From NCBI RefSeq assembly GCF_000002875.2, contig NC_009398.2, positions 410,378-474,377 on the forward strand: a stretch of 64,000 nucleotides of DNA, in the 5' to 3' direction. The position numbers and the translations under genes are program-made. The notes under the pieces are model-generated. The model had not been told where the DNA came from. It ran no database searches and worked only from the letters and a program-made list of their open reading frames with translations. Below, one piece after another: positions 43,101 through 52,700 of this stretch. This DNA comes from Leishmania infantum JPCM5. Its lineage: Eukaryota; Euglenozoa; Kinetoplastea; Trypanosomatida; Trypanosomatidae. Positions within the stretch are counted from its first letter, which is position 1, and each line of letters opens with the position of its first letter.

Positions 43101-46100
43101 TGGGCACTACAGTCCCTGCCGCGTGACACGTACTCCATTCAGAACGCTACGATCCTTTACAGGACGACGCAGTGCTGCTACATGATCGATCCGCAGGGGC
43201 AGGCGAATGCATTTGTGCGAAAGCTGGAGCGCAGTCGCTCAAGCGGCGCTGCAGGCCTGCTGCAGCTGAAGCTGAACAGTCCGAACTTCATGCGACAGAT
43301 AGAGAACGCCGTTCAAAAGGGACAGGCGGTGCTTCTGGAGGATGTTGGCGAGACACTCGACGCAGCACTGGATCCGATTCTGCTGAAGCAAGTGCACCGT
43401 GTGGCTGGTCGCGATGTCATCACACTTGGCGACCGCGAGGTCACCTACGACGACCGATTCCATCTGTACATTACGACGAAGCTCGCGAACCCCGTGCTGA
43501 CGCCGGAGCTGCAGGTGAAGCTGACGGTGATCGACTTCACGGTGACACGGGAGGGGTTGGAGGAGCAGCTGCTCGCCGACATTGTCGGCTCAGAGCGGGC
43601 GTCGCTGCAGCAGCGCGGTGATCGCTGCGTTATTTCGATCGCGGCGAATCGCGAGGAGATTGCAGCTCTCGAGGCGCAGGTCCTGCAGCAGCTGAGCGAC
43701 GCCACCGGTGACGTCCTGGACAATGCCGAGCTCATCCAGGCGCTGCAGACCTCGAAGGTGACGTCCGAGAAGATCGCCGTCGAGCTGGCCGCGGTGGAAG
43801 AAACGAACAAGACGATCAATGCCACCCGTGACGTGTACCGCCCGCTGGCGGTGCGCGGCTCTCTGCTGTACGGCGCGATTACGCAGATGTCCAAGGTGGA
43901 CCCCATGTACGACTACTCGCTGCCCTTCTTCAAGAACCTGGTCGTCTCCGTCTTGGCCAGCACGCGGCGCCAGCGACCGCAATTGCAGCAGCCGCATCGC
44001 TCGTCCTCGATCTCCGCCTCGTCCATGATGCTCGGCAACGGCAGCTTGAATGGGAGAGGGGCGCAGAACTGCCACTTGAGCCTTGCGCCGACGGACAGCA
44101 ACCATGGCCTGCCTGGCGCGGACGCTGAGGAGGAAGAAGAGGCTGCTGCGGCGATGTCTGAGGCCGAGGTGGAGGCGCGCGTCGTGATGCTCGTGGAAGA
44201 GGTGACGTGGATGAGCTACCGCGTTCTGTGCCGCGGCCTCTTCGGTCCCCACAAGCTGCTCTTCAGCTTCGTGCTAGCAACGACGTTGCTACGCAGCACG
44301 GGCCAGATTACGAAGGAGGAGTGGGAATTGTTTCTCTGCGGCGGGGCGGGACGGGCGCTGCTGCCGGCCTTTGCCGCCGCCGGCGGAGAGGGCAGTGACG
44401 GTGCGACGGTGCAGCGCCCTGGGTACATGTCAAGTGGAACGTGGATCGACTTTGGCGCCATTTGCGGCCTTGAGGCTTTTGCTGAGGTTTGTGAGAGCTT
44501 CATCGCATCCTTGGCGGACGCTTCCGACTTCGGCGACGCGGATCTTTCTGGTGACGGACCGCTGCCGTGGACGACGTGGTTTACCGAGACCTACGGTGCG
44601 GAGGTGCTGACTCGGCTGCCGGCGTCGTTGGCTCACCTGTCGTTGTGGCACCGCGTGATGGCTGTGAAGATCCTTCGGCCGAACAAGTTCCACTACATGG
44701 CGGCACAGCTCGTTGCGGACACGCTGGGGCAGCGCTACACCATCGCTCCTCCCTTGGACCTCGAGGAGGCCTTCCTGGAAAGCACCAAGATGACGCCGAT
44801 CATCTTTATTCTTTCACCCGGCGCAGACCCGACATCGCTATTCCTCAGCTTCGCAGAGGAGCACGGCTTTGCCGGGCGCAAACACATGCTCTCTCTCGGG
44901 CAAGATCAAGATGTGCGTGCCACACAGATGATCCGGGAGGGGCAGCGCGAGGGCGCCTGGGTGTACCTGCAGAACTGCCATGTGTACGCATCATGGATGC
45001 CGCAGCTGCAGGTGCTCGTCGAGAGCATGAACCCGAGCGAGATACACGCCGACTTCCGACTCTGGTTGACGAGCAACCCCTCACCGAGCTTCCCTCCACT
45101 GGTGCTTCAGGCAGGCCTGAAGCTCACGCAGGAGCCGCCGATGGGGCTACGGGGAAAGGTGCTGAGCACTTTGCGGAGTACAGTGGTGGCGGATGTTTGG
45201 GCCGCCACCGCTTCTGCCGCGGACGTCGGGAACGCCGACTCCAACGACGCCTCCGTCTCTGCGTCGTCGCCAGCCGTCTTGCGAAGCGGGCATCCCTCCA
45301 TCGAGTTGCAGCGACTTGTCTGGACACTCGCGTTCTACCACGGCACTGTGATGGAGCGACGACGCTATCGCCCGCTCGGGTGGAATAACTCCTACGACTG
45401 GGGCATGGCTGACTTCGAGGCAGGGCTGGCGACGCTGCAGACGGCTCTTGATCGCTGCAAAGACGGCGGTGCAGGTCTGCCGACCGAGGAGTTGTGCTAC
45501 ATGCTGGGCACGCTCGACTTCGGCGGACGCGTGACGGACGAGTGGGATACGCTGTGTCTGCAGGTACTGACGCGCCGCTTCTTCGACGCAGACGCTCCAG
45601 GCACGACATCGCAGAAAAAATTACCGCAAGACACCATCACGCCACCTCCGTTCCCCAAGGATGGCGTTAGTTATGCAGCACTGCTGCAACTCGCCGAGGC
45701 GACCTTCACCGCTGGCCGGGAAAGTCGAAAAGACGGCGATGGGGAGGATGAGAACGGGGAGAGTCCTGCGCGCTTCGGCTTGCATGACAACGCTACTCTG
45801 TCGGTGGAGCAGCAGCTCTCATTGGGACTTGTGGACGCGCTTGTTTTAATGAACGCCAGCGGGGCCGTAACCGGCGCGACTAGCGCGCGGCGTCGGAGCG
45901 CCAGCGGAGACCACGGCGAGGACGACGCCAAGGCAAGCGGCGACGAGGTGATGGAGAACCCTGTCGCTGCCGTGGCCCGCAAGTTGCTGGCGCAGCTGCC
46001 CCCTCTGCTGCCTCGCAAAGAGGCAGTGCTGGGCAGCATGACCTCGCCCAACCACAGCACCACCACCACGACCGCGCTGACCGCGGTCGTGGACCCTGCG

Positions 46101-46922
46101 CCGTTGCAGACCTTGCTTTCCCACGAGACAGACCTGTACAACTGCCTTCTGTCCACAATGCAGAGTTCGCTGGCAGAGCTGATTCGCGCCCTCAAGGGTG
46201 AGGTGGTCGTGACGTCTCGGCTGGAGCTGATGATGCAGCGGCTGGCCTTCAACCAGGTACCGGAGGTGTGGGCACAGGTTGGCTACCTTACCCTCAAGCC
46301 GCTCGGCTCCTTCATGGAGGATCTCCTGCGTCGCGTACACTTCATGCGGCGCTGGGGAGAGGCTGGGCCACCACCGAGCTTCTGGCTCTCCGGCGTCTTT
46401 TTTCCTCAAGGCTTTGTCACTGCGTTGTTGCAAGCGCGGAGCCGCGCGCTGCAGGTGCCCATAGACTCCCTGCAGCTGCGCTTCCGCGCTCTGGCGCCGA
46501 GTGAGGCTGCCGAGGTGTCGGCTCTGACGGCTTCCTACGAAGCGGGTACCGGCAGCAAGGCGCCGACCAAGGCCGGCGCCTACGTGAGTGGCCTCTACCT
46601 CGAGGGCTGTGGCTGGGATGCAGCACGTGGCGGGCTCGTGGAGGCCGCGCCCGGTGCCCTCACTGTGGAGCTGCCCATTATCCACTTCGAACCTGTCATG
46701 GGGTTGGAGTCGGCCGCCAAGGGCCCCAGCGCGTCCGCAGCGGAAGCCGCTGCTGCATACGTGTGCCCTCTCTACAAGGTGCGCACACGCGCCGGCACCT
46801 TGTCGACGACCGGCGTCTCCACCAACTACGTGACCAGCTTGACGTTGCCGTCGCTCGACGGCATTCCAGGCGACCACTGGACATTGCGCGGCGTGGCCGC
46901 TCTCTGCGCATTGGATGATTAA
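34116..46922 (+). CDS. Axonemal (inner-arm type) dynein heavy chain
   Basis: A single 4268-residue frame, ATG to TAA, with no interruption. An N-terminal tail and linker (about 1-1240) precede the AAA ring. Walker A motifs are AAA1 GPAGTGKT (1281-1288) with Walker B CFDEF around D1333-E1334, AAA2 GHTMTGKTT (1577-1585), AAA3 GLTGTGKSS (2019-2027) and AAA4 GVGGSGRSS (2392-2400, Arg for Lys as often seen in AAA4). The coiled-coil stalk and microtubule-binding domain lie at about 2642-2932, followed by AAA5-6 and a C-terminal cap ending with the axonemal-type GLYLEGCGWD segment. Length matches single-headed inner-arm chains. It powers flagellar beating. Low-complexity insertions interrupt AAA2 (Gly/Ala/Asn-rich), AAA3 (Ser/Arg-rich), the post-stalk region (Glu/Ala-rich) and the region before the cap. 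The exact DNAH class needs a tree. Confidence 0.97.
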   Translation: MMSTKIIQELKELPLNTVEDAQKFFSIVADVKAQGIALPPITHMFFARVDACLHFEPYHIRTICRDNRPMNYYVVTKDHVIHVNRRDGEYNVVATLEQWLLEAKCFNRICKFAFFRNYILHKALLRLLESARRTKLERIRAVLSKRLLLATPTFQKDLIALRRKAFDFQWTPVTEGFQKVLSLQISGDKGNTAGLSTDEFAEMQDDYGKSLQRKFASLLLDILSVVSERVESVTQLVSTMRVIEKYPSATGCVNKDVTAKELLKRQREQKRLVVDYEKLPSYIRLVHHFQLESTFQQACSTFFDLEGAVRRRAAILRWRFRVECIVEGRKELSLFPPKEQVTKTAEAAMNKCIDLLSGLPTCVGSEALKPFTTMMKTATVRSALLGDALISIYKKEVLQLIEADYDEAKSKLSSYEPLVAVSQFLAEWQDVSMNWDSTLSHEDSLLVSITESEIRGYATRAYKAQSEIMKLSNRTYGTIVVECDKTLQKLVAQLKGVLVDIEAALGQLIKLNFRYLKAECDSWVGKLSLPDIALGQFINWYLGLQDSGSIFDEFSNNVVDIQNLHRLLCELREKSNAGVISDEVDYSSVLRVPFQCAVTEARKYYLSNSSRIKEMLLAEHTRIIACATSTTKRLASECSNENANEIGAPVTQKLEDVRDELVQANSEAKQLDMYARVLEMPTFNWSEIAVAEDEHRKYVELWNVHKEVTDLRRRLDTKTVEEIDGQELKDTIVSLFQRAFKAQKSTPGGTADYLVKSLAVEKANVPMYVELCNPALKEAHWLQLFQNTSIQPIPSAKRTLRSLEAAGLMADEHSAAVREVVSSAVGIYELEQQLKKLQNYWANHLFVVVPYGGRSNAFVVDAVDATLEELEEQQIVVQTCLTSKYLAPVLTEMKEWEAKLSLIHSVLMEWVGVQKTWMYLEFIFTSDDIKRQLPDESLLFSSADRFFGSLMKRCSEDPHMAPLCLEGNGDTLKKLQKCTYQLECIQKKIDEYLETKRVAFPRFYFLSNDELLSILSDSRNPLAVQPHLQKCFDNIKALVFADEKTIVAMRSSEGEEVPFTHPVKVIGNVESWLNDVERAMRATLFDCLAACLRGYTTEHRTKWFFEHPAQCVATVDQIMWTSEVEEVITATGSGDSSAWPSYQDRFGEQLLQTVELVKLSLTALQRTVVSNLIVVDVHCRDVCADLAADSPSAAPHPCSSVLDFGWQKQLRFYYGIPTSVHGPGGAAEMADCFVRHGAAELPYGYEYLGNQPRLVITPLTERAFLTCTAALHMQKGAAPQGPAGTGKTESVKDLGKALARTVVVFNCSDGLDYRMMSQMFAGLAQAGAWACFDEFNRIELEVLSVVAQQMLDITTAITQRQTFMKFEGHHIKLHTNFGVFITMNPGYAGRTELPDNLKALFRPVCMMIPNYALIAEIMFYAEGYGKAQSLAAKMIRLYSLASQQLSKQDHYDFGMRAVKSILVLAGRLKRADPDSDEELLLVRAIREANLPKFLVDDRHLFMALLHDFFPTIVEVAPASVSEVILSEAKRFLTEELVHTSPSSPEAQMRLQPTKGLLFKTQQLFDTLMTRHGLMLVGHTMTGKTTVRDTLASVLTRLGRVLDMTPAPGAEGGDSGNGNPGAKGGLAATRRHTLAASMRALDARCQSYFTATHATVCNPKAISMTELYGDVNPLTREWQDGVFSAMVRELVKQSAAQHGRAATRHWVIFDGPVDAVWVENLNTVLDDSKMLCLVNGERIRIPDTISLLFEVQDLRVASPATVSRCGMVYVDEECVDGGWSPLLQSLSQAAAQELRAQWRHDRFLQLCGSLVPPLLQVVREECKEYIGTCNAQLTLNLFYLMKAAVQHLQGVMEEDRQEQQKQLHDDAAAFVLDSGASRQSTDSTLRRFSRRRSSRVTRTAVLVRGDAVFDALFLQSCAWGLGGNLTETTRARFAAAMLPLVRKGALNFPADAEAEGCGVFDYGVDYEIGDWRRWSEMVPEFHYNASVSYFDLLVPTEQTATLQYLLRSATTTHHHMLLNGLTGTGKSSTVNSYLLQTLHTEDAASSTAAFRFTLSAQTSAQALQNTIEMKLTRRKGDREFGAPSGKTMMIAVIDDCNVPQLEEYGAAPPVELLRQMITQGGFYDRKRLFFKEVVQTMLIACCGEPGGGKNEMTPRFTSKLLCFCAPQLTETSMRSIFSAILKGFFYARGFATEVAALADAVVDSTLEAYRRIAVECLPTPDKTHCTFNLRDVSKVFQGILQVKPAHCASPQALIDLWSHEASRVFHDRLIDDTDRGWWWRCCAEVIEKHFCGDVTAANADAADTDGTQPVPSPLPAPDPVQLGTIFYGAWVNRDYQRIGQDTSLQVVAQQHLAEYNTQSTTPMNLVFFDQAVQHLSRICRIVSQPRGHALLVGVGGSGRSSLCRLAAFMMNMDVQTVHIARNYGIEEFRDEVRKVLLDSGARGKEVVFVISDSQLVHSEMLEDINNLLNTGEVPGMMGLEDMETIVRCCREASLASGRPDTRASVYEYFVSQSRERFHLCLCMSPMSGVFRDRLRMFPALVNCTTIDWFSEWPQEALRAVAKSTLSSAARDGAAGPGTDQLSALMVFLQSTVKDAAERLYAQHRRRTHVTPTSYLAVLTLYNTMGRRLRRDLQASANRYRNGLNKLDTAKSTIAQLQQQIREMQPGLAAAAKQVEEQKQTLAVEQLEANQMKEAQSKEEATALQLMNEAESIRRECEEGLQQALPALEAAKQALETLSAKDIQEIKTFTTPPSNVEKTMNAVLVLLGEKDGWASAKTCLGKLDFISRLTGYPRDSITAACIRKLAVFVQDPDFVPDIIEKTSLPCRSMCMWVHAMYKYYFVAKEIAPKRARLAGAEKKVEVARKELQAKQVALQKVLNHISDLQAAASAAQEKADHFQRQIETAMARLVRADQLISGLASERVRWKEALAKLETQLGCVEGTAALAAGCVGYLGPFPLDYREVLVEQWRSECAALHIPFDATYSLEGIETEATVQQWALQSLPRDTYSIQNATILYRTTQCCYMIDPQGQANAFVRKLERSRSSGAAGLLQLKLNSPNFMRQIENAVQKGQAVLLEDVGETLDAALDPILLKQVHRVAGRDVITLGDREVTYDDRFHLYITTKLANPVLTPELQVKLTVIDFTVTREGLEEQLLADIVGSERASLQQRGDRCVISIAANREEIAALEAQVLQQLSDATGDVLDNAELIQALQTSKVTSEKIAVELAAVEETNKTINATRDVYRPLAVRGSLLYGAITQMSKVDPMYDYSLPFFKNLVVSVLASTRRQRPQLQQPHRSSSISASSMMLGNGSLNGRGAQNCHLSLAPTDSNHGLPGADAEEEEEAAAAMSEAEVEARVVMLVEEVTWMSYRVLCRGLFGPHKLLFSFVLATTLLRSTGQITKEEWELFLCGGAGRALLPAFAAAGGEGSDGATVQRPGYMSSGTWIDFGAICGLEAFAEVCESFIASLADASDFGDADLSGDGPLPWTTWFTETYGAEVLTRLPASLAHLSLWHRVMAVKILRPNKFHYMAAQLVADTLGQRYTIAPPLDLEEAFLESTKMTPIIFILSPGADPTSLFLSFAEEHGFAGRKHMLSLGQDQDVRATQMIREGQREGAWVYLQNCHVYASWMPQLQVLVESMNPSEIHADFRLWLTSNPSPSFPPLVLQAGLKLTQEPPMGLRGKVLSTLRSTVVADVWAATASAADVGNADSNDASVSASSPAVLRSGHPSIELQRLVWTLAFYHGTVMERRRYRPLGWNNSYDWGMADFEAGLATLQTALDRCKDGGAGLPTEELCYMLGTLDFGGRVTDEWDTLCLQVLTRRFFDADAPGTTSQKKLPQDTITPPPFPKDGVSYAALLQLAEATFTAGRESRKDGDGEDENGESPARFGLHDNATLSVEQQLSLGLVDALVLMNASGAVTGATSARRRSASGDHGEDDAKASGDEVMENPVAAVARKLLAQLPPLLPRKEAVLGSMTSPNHSTTTTTALTAVVDPAPLQTLLSHETDLYNCLLSTMQSSLAELIRALKGEVVVTSRLELMMQRLAFNQVPEVWAQVGYLTLKPLGSFMEDLLRRVHFMRRWGEAGPPPSFWLSGVFFPQGFVTALLQARSRALQVPIDSLQLRFRALAPSEAAEVSALTASYEAGTGSKAPTKAGAYVSGLYLEGCGWDAARGGLVEAAPGALTVELPIIHFEPVMGLESAAKGPSASAAEAAAAYVCPLYKVRTRAGTLSTTGVSTNYVTSLTLPSLDGIPGDHWTLRGVAALCALDD

Positions 46923-49791
46923 GCGGCAAAAGGGGCGGCTTGCATTCCAACCACATAAGAGAACAGAAATCGGGTTACGCGAAACTCTCTTACGCTATTT
47001 GCTGGTGTGCTCCATTCGCCGGCAGCTGCGGCGGGGCCTCAGTGGCGCTTGGCGTACGTCTTGTGTACCGTTGGAGTGGCCGGGCATCTGTAGCGAACGG
47101 CGACATTGGAGGGAGAGGGGGCGCGGCGGGACGTCTCTGCCTCTGTGTGTGTGTTTGCGTACGTGCCTCTCACATGCGCCTGCACTCTTTGCCGTTGTCT
47201 TTTTATATCATCTGCCGCATTCTAGATCGTTCGTGTAGCTGCTCGTTTTGGTGTCCTGCGTTGTCGCTGGCGGTTGCGTGTTGGGTGTGTCAACATCGAC
47301 TCCGTGGGCCGGTGGTGCCCTGTTGCGGTTCCCGTAGTGCTTCTCTTTTTACAACTTCCACCCCTGCCCCCTCCGGCGTTTTCTTTTTTTTGTTTCGTTG
47401 GTGCCTTGTAGTTGTTGGCCGTGGGACACACCGTTTCTGCTCCCCTTGCGGGTGTGGGACCTGGTGCCCCTCGTTGATGGTGCCAGTGCGTCTTTGCCTG
47501 TCAGCCCCTTGTTATGTATCTTAATATGCGCCAATGGCTCCTTGAATATGTATTTTGTTGGGGCCGACACCGCGTTGTGTGTGAGAAACAGAGCCACCAG
47601 CACCCCCCTACTCTTCCCCTTTCACACCCCACGTGGACGCGCCCTCTCTCCCCCTCCCGCCGCTCTGCTTCCTTCCTTCCCTCTTTCTTTTTCTCTTGTG
47701 TGATTCCCCTCTCCTTTTCGACAAGCGGATCCGGCACGCCACTTTTACACCTCACCATTTTCTTTGTCCGTCAAGTCTCTCTGAACCACCACCACCACCG
47801 CCGCCCCTCCTCCTCCTCGCCTTCTCCTCTCTTCTTGTTTGCCCTTACGTGACTACATCGCCGCACACACGAGCAGCAGTAGCAGCAGCAGAAGGGACAG
47901 GAAGCTCTACATCAACGCACAGCAATACACACACACACACACCCTGCGCGCGCGCTTGTGTGCACCTTTTCCGCTTCTCTCTCCCCCTCTTGCTCTTTGA
48001 CAGCAGCGCGACTTCTCATCCTCGAGTGAGTTCATGTAAAATAGCATGCATGCCTGCACACCATGTAGTGGGCGCTCCACCACTTCCTTCAAAACATATA
48101 TATATATATGTATATACCAAAACAGATCATGAGGATCTTAAGCGAGCCGCAGAGGACGGATGCTGAACACTCTCCCCCCGTCCCCTCCTCCACACCCGCA
48201 CGCGCACAGCAATACGTGTCTGCGGAGCGACCATCGTAACCGGGTGTGCACTTGAATGTGCCTTCGCTCTTGTGGGCTCGATAGAGAAGCACAGCCATCT
48301 CTCTGCGTGGGCATGTGTATGTGTGCGCGTTCGCGCATGTGTAAAGTGGGCCTCTGTAGTCCTCTCTTCATTTCGCCCTTTCTCTCATAATATTCTCTTC
48401 ATCCAACAGTGCGTCCGTACGTAGAAGCGAAAAGCAAAACAACAGACACACAGTCACCATACACATAAAAGCAACGTCGACGAGCCTCTCTCCCCTCTCT
48501 CCCACACGCATTCCCTTTCGAGAGGCACCTCCTACCCCCTCCTCCCGCTCCTGGGACAACTCACCCTTCCACCTCCCCTTCCCCCCGCAAGAACGGAAAA
48601 CCAGAAGAAAAGACACAGCGATACGCACGCACTAGCAACAACGACAGCAGGACTTTCCCACGTGTGGGCTGTGTCTCTCTCTCGCTCTCGTTCTCTCCCC
48701 GCCTCCCTCCTCCTCTCTGTATCCTTGGCCCTCTCCCCTCCCTCCGTTCCCCCTTCTCCCCCCGCTCTCTTGAACGGGCTTCGCCGCGCGTCTTCCATTG
48801 TTCCCCCACCCGATTTGCCCCCCACCCCCTCCCCATCCCCGTCCCCGCATTTCCTTCTCCCGACTTTTGGGGCAGCTGGCCACACACCCACACCGTTCCC
48901 GTGTCTTTGCCGTTGTGCTCCTTCCCCTCCCGCGGTGTCTCGGCGTCCGCTGTCTCGCGTCCACAGCTCGTCCCCCTTCTCTTTTTTCTTTTTACGGCTT
49001 CCTGGCAGTCTCCCTGACTCACGTGCACTTTGCTTGCCATTGCCGCGTGGACTCTCGCTCCTTCTGTCTCCCTGTCGCGTGTCCGCCGGGTGCTGTCGGC
49101 GTGCGCGTGGGCGTGTCAGCAAAGGCCTGGCCTGGGTTTCTTGGGCTATTGCTCTTCTTCCCCGCCCCGCAAGCACCGCCCCGCCTCTCCTCCACCAGAG
49201 AACGAGACAAGAGGGCTGAAAAGAGAAGCGGGGAAGGACGCAACAAACGAGTAGTCACGAAGCGAAGAGAGGGCGTCGTAGGCTCGACCACCACACCATC
49301 TTCCGCCTTTCTTCAGACTGACCGACCGACAGACACACACACACACATATACATACATACTATACATTCTTTGTGGACAAGCAAGGCTGCCGGCACCGAC
49401 AGACCCTCTTGTGAGGACGTGACAAGGAGCGGTGCCGACATTCTCATCATCGACGGCACGCTTTTTTTTTAGTATTATTAGCTGACTCTTCCTCCTCCTC
49501 CCTTTTTTTTTGTCTGTTTTCTTGACGCTTTCGCTACATCTTTTTCCGCGCCCTCCTTTTTTTTTTTCGGGCTTTGCGATTGAATAGACGCGTTCGCTTT
49601 CTCCTCCCCTCCGGTCCCCCACCTTCCTGCCGTCGCTCCCCAGCAAGCGGCACGTACGCACACACAGCCGAACCCACGGGCTCTCTTTCTCCCCCCTCTC
49701 TCTCTCTCTGTGGGTGTCTGTGGGCGTGGGTGTCTCTGGGTTACAGCCGGTGCACACTCCTTCTGGCGTAAGAGGCGTGCAACGAAAGAGA
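46923..49791. other. Long intergenic spacer between dynein and protein kinase genes
   Basis: About 2.9 kb, strongly pyrimidine-rich on the plus strand (especially 47590-47840 and 48500-49000), with CA runs at about 47925-47942 and a TA run at about 48090-48106. It should hold the dynein 3' UTR and the kinase splice region. Ser/Pro/Leu-rich open frames here are products of CT-rich DNA, not genes. Confidence 0.65.
49681..49746 (+). promoter_or_regulatory. Predicted trans-splice acceptor of the protein kinase gene
   Basis: A C/T tract (49681-49709) ends in a CT microsatellite. The first AG downstream is at 49745-49746 and the first ATG after it is at 49792. This excludes the GTG-led upstream extension of the frame. 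Confidence 0.75.
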
Positions 49792-52700
49792 ATGAGCTCT
49801 CATCAGGCGGTCACAGCATCTCTGGGGAGCGGTGGGTACAACGCGAGCAAGCGCTCTGCTCGAAACGTGTTACCAGCGAGCACCACCTCAGTGACTCCCT
49901 CGTCTAACGCTGCCCCTGCAATGACTTCTACTGGTACTGATGCCCTGATTATCAAGGGGAGCGGTGCAGCTGTCAACCAAGCGCCGACCATCGCCCGACC
50001 CTCGTACACCGATGGTGCTGCCACAAACGGCACCAGTCGCTACCGCCACAGCAGCGGGGTTGGGAACAACGCTAACACTGCTAACGGCAGCGGCAATGAG
50101 CCGAAGATCAACACAGGCAGCAGCACCTCCGGCACTGCTGCGGCGACCACGGAGTCCGTCATTGAGGAGCTCAAGGCCCTCGCCAAGTCGATGCTGGAGG
50201 CGACGAACGCGGCGCGGCGCCGCACGAGCTCGATCGAGCAGCGAAACTCGTACGAGGCTCTCATGCACGCCATTGAAAACCGCGTGAACGGCGATACAGT
50301 GAACATTACTAGTATTGAGAGCAAAGACGCGGCCGCTTCCACCGGTGGCTACGCAGCGGCACCCGCGACGGCGACCGCCGCCCCCAAGCACGTCGATCCC
50401 ATGGCGACGAACGGCATTTCCCAGTCGGAGATGCTCTCGGCACATCTCACGGAGCAGCTGACCGACATTCCAGCCGCGCTGTCGCCCGGGAGCTGCGTGA
50501 GGCAGCAGTCGCAGCAACTCCCGCCGGCTCAGCGAAAAAAATATGGAAAGGAGGAAGTTCCGACGGTTGCAGCAGCGGAGACGGACGCCGCTGTGCGCAA
50601 CACGCAGCAGCCTGCGGTGCCTTCACAGCAGCAGCAGCAGCAATGCCAGCGTGCGGATATGAAGCACCACGCGGATGTGGCAGACGTGGGCTCAGAGGAC
50701 GACGACGATGACGGGGGTGCGGCCCAGGGCGACAATGAGCAAGCGCTGTCTTTGGCAGCGTTGCACTCGCAGCCGCCAATAACGCGCCGCCATGCGCCCA
50801 CTGCGATGCTCGAGGCAGATGAGGACGAGGATGATGATGACGGCACTGCCTACGACGGGGTCAAGACCCAGGTACTCTTCAAGCCAGTCAACCGCGCCGC
50901 TTACCGCGAGGTGGTGGCGTCGACGTGGAAGCCAGAGGGCCTGACGCGCCGCACCAACACCGCCGGCAGTGGCAGCCAGCAGAACCGGAATAGCAACAGC
51001 AGCAGCAGTGCGAGTGAGTACAAGGACAGCCCTCATCATCCAAACTCGTCTGACGACGATGAGGAGGCGATCGCGACGATGGCGACTCGCAACAAGACAG
51101 GCAGGGCGGCTGCTCGGACAGCGCCGTCTATGAAAGTGTTTCGCGTTCCCTCGTTCCCGTATGGCGGTGGTGTGACGGAGCAGCAGGCGCGGATCCTGCA
51201 GCGGCAGTTTGACGAGTGCATCCACAACGGCGAGCACCTCAGCTCCAACGCCGCCGGACCTGCCCTCATCACGAAGCGCGACTTTGACTCGGGCAACTAC
51301 ACCGAGGTCTCTGCAGCCACTGCGCAGATGGATACAACCTCCTTCCAGCCGACGTCTCCGTACGAGTTTGTCGTCGAGGTGGAGCGCGACGTCCGCTTCG
51401 ACGCTGTCAAGGCCCGTGAAGAGCGTCGCCATCGCTTCCGGCAGCTCGTGCGCGAGAAGCGCGCGCCGGCCACGATGGGGACTTTCAACCTGCGCGTCAT
51501 CATGGACCCGTTCAAGACAGGCTTTGAGGAGGAGAAGAACTTCCCAATCGTGCCTGGAACCGTTATTGCCGGCCGCTACGAGATCATTCAAATGCTGGGC
51601 AAGGCCACCTTCAGCCGTGCGGTGCGCTGCTACGACCTACAGGATCCAATCTACAACGAGGACGAGGAGAGCGACGAGGGCGAGTACGAAGACGACGTCG
51701 ACGACGACGATGCGAACAGTGCCACTGCCTCGCCGGCAGATGGGACCGAGAACGTGGCTTGCATCGGCAAGGGAGGTGTGACTACTGCCTCTTGCAGGGG
51801 GTCAGACACCGCTACCACCGCCAGCGCTAGCAAGCAGCAAGTCAAGTCTGTCAACACAGCGACGAAGTCACGACTCAAGCCCAAGCGCAGGATTTTGGGG
51901 TATGGCCAAGTTTGCCTGAAGATCATCAACAACACAAAGGACTTTTTTGACCAATCGCTTGATGAAATACGGCTGTTGACGCTGCTGAACCGCCAGAAAG
52001 ACCCTGATGATGCGCATATCGTGCGGCTCATCGACGCCTTCTACTACAAGGAGCATGTCATGCTCGTGACGGAACTGCTGCGCGACACCTTGTACGACTA
52101 CGGCAAGTACAACCGGGAGGAGGAGAAAGAGTTCTACTTTACCCTTCCTCGCCTGCGCCGACTGACGCGGCAAATTGTCGAGGCGCTGACGTACGTGCAC
52201 TCCCTCAACCTCATACATACCGATCTCAAGCCTGAGAACATCATGTTTGTCTCCTACAGCCGCTGCATCGTCAAGGTGATCGACTTTGGCAGCAGCTGCT
52301 TCCTCAGCGACCACCTCAGCTCCTACATCCAGAGCCGCAGCTACCGGGCTCCAGAGGTGGTGCTGGGCTGCGACTACGACGGCCGCATTGACGTATGGTC
52401 ACTTGGTGCGATTTTGGTAGAGATGGTCACAGGCGACGTGCTTTTCACCTCGGACACCGTGCCAGAGATGCTGGCGCGCATCGTGTACGTTTGCGGCACG
52501 CCGTTCCCGCGGCGCATGCTATGGGAAGGCCGTCACACAAGCGACTACATCAACAAGTTCGGGTGTATCTATGAGTACGGCGGCGGTGCAGATGGGCAGC
52601 ATGACCGCCCCGAGAAGGGCGACACCGACGACGGGGAGGAGCCGTACTGCCTTTACACGCCGGTCCCGACCATGGCGCCGCACACTTGCGCATCTTCGAG

